From Acidobacteriota bacterium (GTDB lineage: Bacteria > Acidobacteriota > UBA6911 > RPQK01 > JADFOI01): DNA of 31,341 nucleotides. Location: positions 1-31,341 of the forward strand of contig JACZQQ010000002.1 of assembly GCA_022545645.1 (NCBI GenBank). Reading direction: 5' to 3'. Made by a program: the position numbers and the translations under genes. The notes beneath the pieces are model-generated. The model saw nothing but the letters and a program-made list of their open reading frames with translations. It ran no database searches and was not told the origin of the DNA. This document shows, piece after piece, positions 1-7,752 of this stretch; the first letter of the stretch is position 1; every line of letters starts with the position of its first letter.

Positions 1-711
1 CTCCAGATGATTAATACCCCGGGTCTCATCGGGATCGTCCGTTGCCAGAGGGACAACCGTCTTGCCGCGGTCGTAAAAGATGCGAAGCAGATCGGTCAGA
101 TAGTATTCCTGAGCGGCATTGGCAGGGGACAACTGGGACAGTTCTTCCAGGATCGAGGAGATCTTGAAGCAATGAAAGCCGGTGTTGATTTCACGAATAG
201 CTCTTTGCTCAGGACGGGCATCTCTCTCTTCAACGATGTCAATGACGTTGCCCTGCCGGTCACGAATGATGCGTCCATACCCTTGTGGGTCTTCCAAGGT
301 GGCGGTGAGTACGACTTGATCGGCATCCTCCACTTCTCGGGTTTCCAGCAGCTGTCTGAGGGTTTCGGTTGTAATCAATGGCGCATCCCCGCAGAGGACC
401 AGAAGGCTTCCGGAAACATCTTTGAGTAACGGGGCCGCCGCCATAACGGCATGACCGGTACCCAGAGGCTCTTCTTGAACCACGAAAGCCACAGTATAGG
501 AGGCCACCGCATCCTTCACGGACTGACTCTCGGGGCCGACCACTACAAAGGTCCTCTCGATGTGCAAATCTTCGAGCTTATCCAGGACATGGCTGATCAT
601 AGATTTGCCGCATAACGGGTAGGTGACCTTGGGTGTAGCAGACTTGAAGCGGGTACTCTTCCCCGCGGCTAGAACAAGGGCATAGCGTTTCTTTTCATGC
701 CACGAATTCAC
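1..711 (-). CDS. glmU: GlmU N-terminal part (UDP-GlcNAc pyrophosphorylase), cut by window edge
   Basis: An open frame of 237 codons runs from a GTG at 711 off the left edge, so only the N-terminal nucleotidyltransferase domain is present. Near the N-terminus it reads LVLAAGKSTRFKS, the family's nucleotide-binding loop. Further motifs are EPLGTGHAV, LCGDAPLI, the EINTGF core and AAQEYYLTDL, all matching GlmU. The enzyme makes UDP-GlcNAc in the cytoplasm for peptidoglycan and LPS. The C-terminal acetyltransferase (left-handed beta-helix) half would lie outside the window, so bifunctionality is inferred. An in-frame TGA three codons upstream makes the GTG the first usable start; no strong ribosome binding site is visible. 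The start lies about 12 bp from the end of a palindromic repeat element (723-957), so promoter sequence would have to be in or beyond that element. Confidence 0.9.
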   Translation of the reverse strand, partial: MNSWHEKKRYALVLAAGKSTRFKSATPKVTYPLCGKSMISHVLDKLEDLHIERTFVVVGPESQSVKDAVASYTVAFVVQEEPLGTGHAVMAAAPLLKDVSGSLLVLCGDAPLITTETLRQLLETREVEDADQVVLTATLEDPQGYGRIIRDRQGNVIDIVEERDARPEQRAIREINTGFHCFKISSILEELSQLSPANAAQEYYLTDLLRIFYDRGKTVVPLATDDPDETRGINHLE

Positions 712-722
712 GTCGATTCAAG

Positions 723-957
723 AGCCGGGATTATGCATAGGTCTTCGTTACGAAGTGCCGCCGCCGCCGCGGTGACAAGGCTTGCGAGGGCACCCGTTTG
801 CGGGTCGGGCCCCGCAGGCGTACTCATGCAGTACGCCGAGGAGCCCAGGGGTACCCGCTTGCGGGTCGGGGGCACCCGCGCTTGCGGGTCGCGCAGTCGG
901 TGCAGCACGCTGGATGATTGCGGCACTGCAGCAGACAATCTATGCATAATACCGGCT
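723..957. repeat. MITE-like palindromic element, about 235 bp
   Basis: The ends are inverted copies: AGCCGGGATTATGCATAGG at 723-741 and, on the other strand at 940-957, AGCCGGTATTATGCATAG. Similarity continues inward (both arms carry AGTGCCGC). The GC-rich interior holds several small hairpins: CTTCG/CGAAG near 742-754, GGCGTAC/GTACGCC near 818-836, and repeated CCCGCTTGCGGGTCG-type units between 790 and 890. It has no credible gene. It fills the gap between the TPR gene stop (966) and the glmU start (711). Related ends occur at 1668-1680, 25044-25060 and 27103-27364. Confidence 0.75.
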
Positions 958-965
958 AAGTTTGG

Positions 966-1592
966 TTAATCCGGATGAACGAGATTCCGGAATCGGTTGT
1001 TTGTGGCCAGCGGTTCAAAGTCGGGATCATTGTTGGCAAAGAACCGGTTTTCCTCGTTTAACTGGATGGCTTTCTCCAGGTGTTGTAGAGCATCGTCGGC
1101 ATTACCCATGGAAAGCTCTGTTGCTGCCATGGCGTAATAGATGTGGTCGTTGTTTTTTTTGGAAAGTTTCAAAGCCCGGGAATAGTCTCCCAGGGCTTCG
1201 TCGTACCGGCCGTCATTGTGGTAAAAGACACCTTGGTTGAAAATTTCCTCAGGTGTAGGTGCAGAATCCTTCTTCGGATCTAGCAGATACCTTTCGCAAA
1301 TTCTCAAAAACGATCGAGCCCGGGCAATGACCTCAATCTCGCCGGGAAACGTTTCGATTAGTCGAGTGAATTGTTTGCTAGCCGGCTTATGCTTTTTCTG
1401 GTGTAACAGGCTCAATGCCTGGGCGTAGAGAGTGCAGACGCCACTTGCAAATTTTCTCTTAGGGGGCTGCGCGAATGAAACTTCCCGTTTGGGTGCCACG
1501 TGTTTCTTGGCCGGAGCCTTCTTTTTGGCTGGAGCCTTCCTCTTTGCCGCTTGTTTTTTCTTAGCTGGTTGCTTCTTTCTTTGAGCAGGCAT
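966..1592 (-). CDS. TPR protein with Lys/Ala/Pro-rich N-terminal tail
   Basis: A 208-residue protein. I chose the ATG at 1592 because GGGAGGA sits six bases upstream; an in-frame extension to 1682 would run through the repeat at 1657-1704 and lacks such support. The first 45 residues are a basic tail of KKxAxKKKAPAKK-type repeats, like histone-H1-like or nucleic-acid-binding tails. The remainder is helical, with tetratricopeptide-type repeats (one begins at FNQGVFYHNDGRYDEALGDY, another covers AMAATELSMGNADDALQHLE). There is no signal peptide or membrane segment, so it is probably cytoplasmic. The tail suggests binding to nucleic acid or an acidic partner, but the function is unknown. It is followed by the palindromic element and glmU on the same strand. 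Confidence 0.8.
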   Translation of the reverse strand: MPAQRKKQPAKKKQAAKRKAPAKKKAPAKKHVAPKREVSFAQPPKRKFASGVCTLYAQALSLLHQKKHKPASKQFTRLIETFPGEIEVIARARSFLRICERYLLDPKKDSAPTPEEIFNQGVFYHNDGRYDEALGDYSRALKLSKKNNDHIYYAMAATELSMGNADDALQHLEKAIQLNEENRFFANNDPDFEPLATNNRFRNLVHPD

Positions 1593-1656
1593 AGGGTCCT
1601 CCCGTTTGCCGAAAAACGAAGCTATTATAGGATGAGATTGCAAGGAGTCAAATGGG

Positions 1657-1704
1657 TTAGTGTCTCGTCCTATGCATACCATGGTGTTTGTGGCGAGACA
1701 CTAG
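1657..1704. repeat. Small palindromic repeat with TTAGTGTCTCG ends
   Basis: A 48-bp unit begins TTAGTGTCTCG (1657-1667) and ends CGAGACACTAG (1694-1704), giving 11-bp terminal inverted repeats with one mismatch. Just inside the left end is TCCTATGCATACC, related to the ends of the elements at 723-957 and 27103-27364. It lies between the divergent TPR gene and the radical-SAM gene, and so occupies most of their shared upstream region. Confidence 0.7.
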
Positions 1705-1713
1705 GCCTAAGAT

Positions 1714-3099
1714 GTGAAAGTGATGTCTGAAAAATGGGAGCAGATCGAGAGTTTGATTGAGAAATACCCGGACTTGCCGCCCGAGGCGATTTTTAAAGAG
1801 GATCTGCTCACCAAGGGAATATCGTTTTCGGAAGATGCGCTGAGAGTCGCTTCGGGCTTTAAGCCCAAAGCCTATTTTATTTTTTCCTTCGACCTGGTTC
1901 CCATCGAGGAGATGAAACACCGGGAGAATCTGCGTGCGCCTGAGGAGATCTGTCTGGTGGGTGGTCAAAGAGACTTTCGCCGAATCATTGTTTCGGTGCG
2001 ACTCAATCCGAATTCCCCTTATCAGGTCGCCATCAGCGATGAGGGAGAGCCCGTTCTGAGGCTGGAAGAGGAGGAGGTGGCCGGAGTCCAGTTTCAAAAA
2101 ACTCCTGAATACTATCATCGGACTTTGGGTAACGGGAAACCGATCGCCGATATCGCTCCAACCATTGAGTGGGGGTATTTGCTCTACCTGACCGTCTTCA
2201 GAATATGTCAATACTTCGGCAGCCAACAAGAGTGCCAATTTTGCGACATCAATAGAAACTACCGTCAGCAGAAGAAGAGCGGTCGGCCCTACACGGGCGT
2301 CAAGACAGTTGAAGAAATCATAGAAGCCCTGGAAATTATCAACAGCACCGATTCCGATAGCCATGCTTACACGGTCACCGGAGGGAGTATTACCTCCAAA
2401 CTCAACGAAAAAAGCGAGGTCGATTTTTATCTCCAGTATCCGGAGGCGATTGAAAAGCGATTTCCGGGACGCTGGATCGGGAAATTGGTGGTGCAGGCCC
2501 TGCCCAAGGAAGAAGTGCGCCGATTCAAGGATGTGGGAGTACAAATTTATCATCCCAACTATGAAGTCTGGGACCGAAAGCTCTTTGAGATCATCTGTCC
2601 AGGAAAGGAGGATTACATCGGTCGTGACGCGTGGATTCAGCGAATTCTCGATGCCGGTGACGTTTTCGGGCCCTCTCAGGTCATCCCGAACTTTGTGGCC
2701 GGAATCGAAATGGCTCGACCGTTTGGGTTCAAAACCGTTTCCGAGGCCATAGATTCCACTTCTGAGGGGTTGAACTTTTTTATGTCTCATGGCATCATGC
2801 CCCGCTTTACCACTTGGTGCCCGGAACCTCTTACGGTTTTGGGGAAGCAAAATCCGGAGGGTGCGCCTCTTGAGTATCACGTGCAGCTGCTTCGGACTTG
2901 GAGAGACACGCATGAAAAGTATAAACTAGCGCCCCCCTCCGGATACGGAAGGCCCGGAATCGGAAATGCAGTGTTCTCCGTTTCCGCATTTATGGATGTG
3001 ATTCGATCCGGGTCATGTGGCTCAGATTCCCACGATTCCCCGAAAATTGAGATGGGGAAGGTGGGGTCAGAGAATTTAGGAAGGAAGAGAGAATCGTGA
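1714..3099 (+). CDS. Radical SAM family protein with atypical CX8CX2C cluster motif
   Basis: A 461-residue protein counted from GTG 1714; ATG 1723 is an equally plausible start, and neither has a strong ribosome binding site. About 160 N-terminal residues precede a cysteine cluster, C165-x8-C174-x2-C177 (ICQYF...ECQFCDIN), where a radical-SAM [4Fe-4S] motif would be expected. Downstream, YTVTGGSIT fits the glycine-rich SAM-binding strand, and a TIM-barrel-like pattern follows (HPNYEVWD, GPSQVIPNFVAGIEMA). The canonical spacing is CX3CX2C, so this is a divergent member. The substrate is unknown. Its TGA overlaps the GTG start of the downstream aldehyde dehydrogenase, implying translational coupling and a shared pathway. 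The radical-SAM assignment is likely; any specific reaction would be a guess. Confidence 0.75.
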   Translation: MKVMSEKWEQIESLIEKYPDLPPEAIFKEDLLTKGISFSEDALRVASGFKPKAYFIFSFDLVPIEEMKHRENLRAPEEICLVGGQRDFRRIIVSVRLNPNSPYQVAISDEGEPVLRLEEEEVAGVQFQKTPEYYHRTLGNGKPIADIAPTIEWGYLLYLTVFRICQYFGSQQECQFCDINRNYRQQKKSGRPYTGVKTVEEIIEALEIINSTDSDSHAYTVTGGSITSKLNEKSEVDFYLQYPEAIEKRFPGRWIGKLVVQALPKEEVRRFKDVGVQIYHPNYEVWDRKLFEIICPGKEDYIGRDAWIQRILDAGDVFGPSQVIPNFVAGIEMARPFGFKTVSEAIDSTSEGLNFFMSHGIMPRFTTWCPEPLTVLGKQNPEGAPLEYHVQLLRTWRDTHEKYKLAPPSGYGRPGIGNAVFSVSAFMDVIRSGSCGSDSHDSPKIEMGKVGSENLGRKRES

Positions 3100-4652
3100 A
3101 AGTGGAACCGTTTAAGAACGCGTCTTTTACTGACTTTGCAAAGCCTGAGAATCGCCAGGCCATGACCGAGGCTGTTACTCAGGTGCGCAGTCAGTTGGGA
3201 CGAACCTATGACATCGTGATCGGTGGAGAGCAAATTCGCTGTGAACAGCAATTTGAGTCCTTGAACCCGTCACGCCGGGAAGAGGTCGTAGGGATTTTCC
3301 AGAAGGGAACTTCCCGGCTTGCTGAGCAGGCCATAAAGGCCGCGGATAGGGCCTTTATGGCCTGGAGCAGGCGGCCTGCTGAAGAGCGGGTTGAGCTCAT
3401 GCTGAACGTGTCCCGAATCATGAAAGAACGGCGATTCGAGCTTGCCGCCTGGATGGTGATCGAGGTGGGGAAGTCCTGGGTGGAGGCCGATGCCGATGTT
3501 GCCGAAGCCATCGATTTCTGTGAGTTCTACTCACGGGAGATGCTTCGTTTGGCAGTTCCTCAACCCCTGGTCGAAATCGAGTCGGAAGAGACCGCTCTCG
3601 AATACATTCCCTTGGGAGTGGGTGTCATCATCCCCCCCTGGAACTTTCCTCTGGCCATACTCGCGGGAATGACGTTTGCGGCCCTGGTCAGTGGAAACAC
3701 TGTGGTGATGAAGCCTTCCAGCGACTCACCGACCATCGCAGCCAAATTAATGGAGATTTTCCAGGAAGTGGGCTATCCGCCCGGTGTGGTCAATCTCTTG
3801 ACGGGGAGCGGGGCAGAGATCGGGGACGCTCTGGTCCAACACCCCAGGACCCGCTTTCTCTCTTTCACCGGTTCTAAAGAGGTGGGGCTGCGAATCAACG
3901 AATTGGCGGCCAAACACCAATCGGGCCAAATCTGGATCAAGAGAGTCGTCGCCGAAATGGGTGGAAAGGATGCCATCGTGGTGGATAGTGAATCGGACCT
4001 GGATGAAGCTGCTGCTGGCGTTGTGGCTGCCAGCTTTAGTTATCAGGGTCAGAAATGCTCGGCATGTTCTCGTGCCATTGTCGTAGAGTCCGTTTATGAT
4101 GAGTTCCTGGAGAAGATCCTGGAGAACACTCGGGCCACGATCGTAGAAGGTAATGTGGAGGAGGCTGACGTCAATTTTGGTCCCGTCATCAACCAAAGGG
4201 CTCAAGAATCGATTCAGCGCTATATCCAGGTTGGGAAGAAGGAAGGGAGACTGGTGTTGGGAGGAGAAGAAGGGAATTCCGAGGGATATTTCGTCCCCCC
4301 CACCATCATCGCGGACATTGATCCCCAGGCCACGATTGCCCAGGAGGAAATCTTTGGACCCGTTTTGGCGGTGATCAAAGTAGCGGACTATGATGAGGCC
4401 ATACAGGTTGCCAACAATACCGAATATGGATTGACAGGAGCCGTTTACACCCAGAATCCATCAAAGATAGACAAAGCCAAAAGAGAGTTTCACGTGGGGA
4501 ACCTGTATATCAATCGCAAATGTACCGGAGCCCTTGTGGGGGTCCATCCTTTCGGTGGATTCAACATGAGTGGCACCGACTCGAAAGCAGGAGGTCCGGA
4601 CTACCTGCTTTTGTTTACTCAAGCCAAGTCCATCGCAGAGAAGGTGAGTTAA
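3096..4652 (+). CDS. pruA: L-glutamate gamma-semialdehyde (P5C) dehydrogenase, RocA/PruA type
   Basis: A 518-residue aldehyde dehydrogenase that would oxidise glutamate-5-semialdehyde, in equilibrium with pyrroline-5-carboxylate, to glutamate with NAD(P)+. Visible features are the cofactor-binding PPWNFPLAI, the general base Glu287 in AEMGGKDA, the catalytic Cys321 in GQKCSACSR, EEIFGPVL, and the C-terminal GTDSKAGGPDYLLLF characteristic of this subgroup. Length matches the stand-alone RocA type of about 515 residues. It has no proline dehydrogenase domain and none is nearby. GTG 3096 overlaps the preceding stop, with GGAAGGAAGAG as ribosome binding site. The neighbouring 2-oxoacid oxidoreductase could take the pathway on from 2-oxoglutarate. 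Confidence 0.92.
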   Translation: MKVEPFKNASFTDFAKPENRQAMTEAVTQVRSQLGRTYDIVIGGEQIRCEQQFESLNPSRREEVVGIFQKGTSRLAEQAIKAADRAFMAWSRRPAEERVELMLNVSRIMKERRFELAAWMVIEVGKSWVEADADVAEAIDFCEFYSREMLRLAVPQPLVEIESEETALEYIPLGVGVIIPPWNFPLAILAGMTFAALVSGNTVVMKPSSDSPTIAAKLMEIFQEVGYPPGVVNLLTGSGAEIGDALVQHPRTRFLSFTGSKEVGLRINELAAKHQSGQIWIKRVVAEMGGKDAIVVDSESDLDEAAAGVVAASFSYQGQKCSACSRAIVVESVYDEFLEKILENTRATIVEGNVEEADVNFGPVINQRAQESIQRYIQVGKKEGRLVLGGEEGNSEGYFVPPTIIADIDPQATIAQEEIFGPVLAVIKVADYDEAIQVANNTEYGLTGAVYTQNPSKIDKAKREFHVGNLYINRKCTGALVGVHPFGGFNMSGTDSKAGGPDYLLLFTQAKSIAEKVS

Positions 4653-4825
4653 GGCTACCCAGAATCCAGGATCTAGAATTCCCAACATTGAGAGATCGAA
4701 AGGCACAGAGTCGTGCGTGCAATTTCTGAATCCTATCCCATGTTTTTGCTAAGATATACTCGGATGAGCACGACGCCTAATGTCAGTAGCACAGAGACGT
4801 TCCAGGTGAGAAGAGGGAGAAAAGC

Positions 4826-6661
4826 GTGAGCACTCAGACCCGCCCCCGAGAAGATCTTAAACGGAAGAAGAAGCAAGAAGTTGTCAATGACTTCAGTATC
4901 CAAGTAGCCACCGTGAATGGCTCGGGAAGTCAATCCTCAAACAACGTGTTGATGAGGGCGATATTCCGAATGGGGGTTCCCATCAGTGGGAAGAATCTCT
5001 TTCCCTCGAATATCGCCGGTCTGCCCACCTGGTTCACCATTCGAGCCTCTAAGGAGGGCCACGCTGGATGCAAGAAGGAGATCGATGTCCTCATTGCCAT
5101 GAATCCAGGCACGGCAAGAGAAGATGTCGAGAGTCTGGAGGCCGGCCGGGTGGTCATCTACGACGAAAAATTGAATCTGTCCAAGATCAGGGATGATCTG
5201 ATTTACTATCCCATCCCCTTTTCAGAATTGGCAGGCGAAGTGGTCAAGGATGTCCGCTTACGCAAGTTGATTGCCAATATTGTATACGTGGGAAGCGCCG
5301 CTGAACTTTTCGGTATTGAAATGACCGAGGTGGAATCGGTGATCGCCAGGTGGTTCAAGAACAAGAAGAAAGCCATTGATCTCAATGTTCAGGCTGCTCA
5401 CCTGGGCGCAAAATATGTTGCTGAGAACCTCACCAAGAGCGATCCTTTCCGGATCCAGCGGATGGAAAAGACCCAGGGTAAGATCATCATCGATGGGAAT
5501 TCCGCCTGTGCTCTGGGGAGTATGTTCGCGGGAGTGACGGTCTTGACCTGGTATCCCATCACGCCGGCCAGCAGCCTGGCGGAAACCCTGGCCGATTACC
5601 TGGGGCGTTATCGAATGGATCCGGAAACGGGAAAGGCCACCTTTGCCGTTGTGCAGGCTGAAGATGAACTGGCAGCCCTCGGTATGGCCATTGGTGCCGG
5701 ATGGGCAGGTGCCAGGAGTATGACGTCTACCGCGGGGCCGGGCATCTCTTTGATGGCCGAGTTTGTGGGGCTAGCCTACTTCACCGAAACTCCCGTGGTC
5801 ATTTTCGATGTCCAGCGGATTGGCCCCAGCACCGGTTTGCCCACCAGAACTTCTCAGGGAGACACGGTTTCCCTTTACTATCTCTCCCACGGGGACACCA
5901 AGCATGTGGTGCTGTTTCCAGCCACCATGAAAGAGTGCTTTGATTTTTCGATAGACGCCTTCGATCTGGCTGAGCGGTTACAACAGCCTATATTCGTCGC
6001 CTCAGACCTGGATTTGGGAATGAACAACTGGATGGCGGATCCTTTTGATTATCCCGAAAAACCCCTGGACCGGGGAAAAGTGCTTACCGCGGAGGATCTG
6101 GAGCGCGTGGGAACCTTTGCCCGCTATAAGGATGTCGATGGTGACGGTATCCCCTACCGAACCCTGCCCGGGACGGACCACCCTTTGGCCGCTTATTTTA
6201 CGCGTGGCAGTGGGCACAACGAGGAGTCTCGGTATACCGAGCGGCCCGAGGACTACACAAACCTCATGGATCGCTTGGCCAAAAAGCATGAAACCGCAAG
6301 GACGCTTGTGCCTGAACCGATCGTCCGATACACCAAGGGCGCTGAAATCGGAATCATTACCTATGGGTCGACGGATGTTCCGATGGAAGAATGTCAGGAG
6401 CAGCTTCGCCAGGAGCACGGGATCGAGATCCACTACTTCAGAATTCGGGCTCTGCCCTTTACCGATCACCTCAAGGACTTTGTGAGTCGCTGCCAGAGGG
6501 TCTACGTTGTGGAGCAGAACCGGGATGGGCAAATGGGCGATCTGATCTTCCTGGAGGTGAAGGACGAGCAGGGGAAAATTAGAAAAGTTCTTCACTATGA
6601 TGGACTGCCTATCGACGCCAGGTCGATCACGGACCAGGTCATGGCTTATGAGAGAGGATAA
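4826..6661 (+). CDS. korA: 2-oxoacid:ferredoxin oxidoreductase, fused gamma-alpha subunit
   Basis: A 611-residue subunit starting at GTG 4826, with GGGAG seven bases upstream. Residues about 20-190 are the gamma domain (VATVNGSGSQSSNNVLMRAI and following). From about residue 215 runs the alpha (pyrimidine-binding) domain, beginning GNSACALGSMFAGVTVLTWY, with PITPASSLAE and TSTAGPGISLM; the C-terminal transketolase-like domain follows. This gamma-alpha fusion paired with a separate beta subunit is the two-subunit KorAB type. It converts a 2-oxoacid plus CoA to acyl-CoA, CO2 and reduced ferredoxin. 2-oxoglutarate is the most likely substrate given pruA upstream, but a branched-chain 2-oxoacid cannot be excluded. 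korB starts two bases after the stop. Confidence 0.9.
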   Translation: MSTQTRPREDLKRKKKQEVVNDFSIQVATVNGSGSQSSNNVLMRAIFRMGVPISGKNLFPSNIAGLPTWFTIRASKEGHAGCKKEIDVLIAMNPGTAREDVESLEAGRVVIYDEKLNLSKIRDDLIYYPIPFSELAGEVVKDVRLRKLIANIVYVGSAAELFGIEMTEVESVIARWFKNKKKAIDLNVQAAHLGAKYVAENLTKSDPFRIQRMEKTQGKIIIDGNSACALGSMFAGVTVLTWYPITPASSLAETLADYLGRYRMDPETGKATFAVVQAEDELAALGMAIGAGWAGARSMTSTAGPGISLMAEFVGLAYFTETPVVIFDVQRIGPSTGLPTRTSQGDTVSLYYLSHGDTKHVVLFPATMKECFDFSIDAFDLAERLQQPIFVASDLDLGMNNWMADPFDYPEKPLDRGKVLTAEDLERVGTFARYKDVDGDGIPYRTLPGTDHPLAAYFTRGSGHNEESRYTERPEDYTNLMDRLAKKHETARTLVPEPIVRYTKGAEIGIITYGSTDVPMEECQEQLRQEHGIEIHYFRIRALPFTDHLKDFVSRCQRVYVVEQNRDGQMGDLIFLEVKDEQGKIRKVLHYDGLPIDARSITDQVMAYERG

Positions 6662-6663
6662 TT

Positions 6664-7707
6664 ATGGCGACAAGTACCCCCAAACCCAAGAAGGTTAATC
6701 GTCTGGGTCTGGCCCTCTCCGAGTATCGGGGAAGACCCTCCACACTCTGCGCCGGTTGCGGTCACGATGCCGTGTCCAGCCAGATCATGAAGGCGTTCTA
6801 TGAGATGGGAATCAATCCCCATCAGGTTGCCAAGATGAGCGGCATCGGCTGTTCCAGCAAGACGCCCGCTTATTTTCTTGGCGCTTCTCACGGATTCAAC
6901 GGTGTCCATGGGCGCATGCCCTCTCTGGCCACCGGTGCCCTTCTGGGCAACCGCGACCTGATCTGTGTGGGGCTCAGCGGTGATGGAGATACGGCATCCA
7001 TCGGGTTGGGACAGTTCTGCCACCTTTTGAGAAGAAACGTTCCCATGATTTATATCATTGAAAACAATGGAGTTTACGGCCTGACGAAGGGGCAGTTCTC
7101 AGCCACTTCGGATCTGGGCTCCAAACTCAAGTCAGGGGTTATCAATGATTTGCCGCCCATCGATTGCTGCGCTCTGGCCATCGAGATGGGATGCAGCTAT
7201 GTGGCTCGTTCCTTTGCAGGAGACCCCAAACAGTTGGTTGCCCTGCTGCAGGGAGCCCTCAGTCACAGCGGGACGGCCCTTCTGGATGTGATCAGTCCCT
7301 GCGTGACCTTTAATAACCACGAGAGCTCGACCAAGGGCTACAAGTGGGCAAAGGAACACGAGGAACTCCTGCACAATATCGACTTTATTCCCTATTTCGA
7401 GCCCATTGAAACCGTGGAATATGCAGAGGGAGAAGTGCGAGAAGTTGAGATGCATGATGGCTCCCACATCCGGCTGCGGAAGGTGGATCAGGACTACGAT
7501 CCCATGAGCCGTAGTGGCGCTGAGAGGTTGCTGAGTCAGACCCGTGAGACCGGCGAGTTCTTGACGGGACTGATCTATGTCAATCCGGTGGCCCGGAATT
7601 TCTTTGATCTCCTGGACTTTACCGAAAATCCGTTGGCTACCCTCCCTCAAGAGAAGGTCCGACCGGGACCCAAGGTCCTGGAAGAGACCATGCAGGAACT
7701 GATGTAG
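6664..7707 (+). CDS. korB: 2-oxoacid:ferredoxin oxidoreductase, TPP-binding beta subunit
   Basis: A 347-residue thiamine-diphosphate subunit. The [4Fe-4S] ligands appear to be Cys29 and Cys32 (CAGC), Cys63 (GIGCSS) and Cys213 (SPCVTF). The TPP/Mg motif is SGDGDTASIG followed by ENNGVYGLTKGQ. It begins two bases after the korA stop, with GAGAGGA as ribosome binding site, so the two subunits are made together. There is no separate ferredoxin-like delta subunit in the operon, which fits the two-subunit KorAB class. Substrate specificity cannot be read directly; see korA. Confidence 0.92.
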   Translation: MATSTPKPKKVNRLGLALSEYRGRPSTLCAGCGHDAVSSQIMKAFYEMGINPHQVAKMSGIGCSSKTPAYFLGASHGFNGVHGRMPSLATGALLGNRDLICVGLSGDGDTASIGLGQFCHLLRRNVPMIYIIENNGVYGLTKGQFSATSDLGSKLKSGVINDLPPIDCCALAIEMGCSYVARSFAGDPKQLVALLQGALSHSGTALLDVISPCVTFNNHESSTKGYKWAKEHEELLHNIDFIPYFEPIETVEYAEGEVREVEMHDGSHIRLRKVDQDYDPMSRSGAERLLSQTRETGEFLTGLIYVNPVARNFFDLLDFTENPLATLPQEKVRPGPKVLEETMQELM

Positions 7708-7752
7708 TATCGCTACCGATCACGGTTTCCCCAGAGTAGGCGCCTTTTGAGC

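Noticed and set aside
697..969. Open frames on both strands in the gap before glmU
   Set aside because: They are low-complexity translations of the palindromic element at 723-957, mirrored on each strand.
1657..2913. Long open frame on the minus strand (about 418 codons)
   Set aside because: It lies opposite the radical-SAM gene, shows no family motif, and its composition is that of an antisense reading of the real gene.
4653..4825. Promoter for korA (TATACT at 4755-4760)
   Set aside because: The -10 is reasonable but no -35 lies at suitable spacing; the gap otherwise holds only weak repeat-like sequence.
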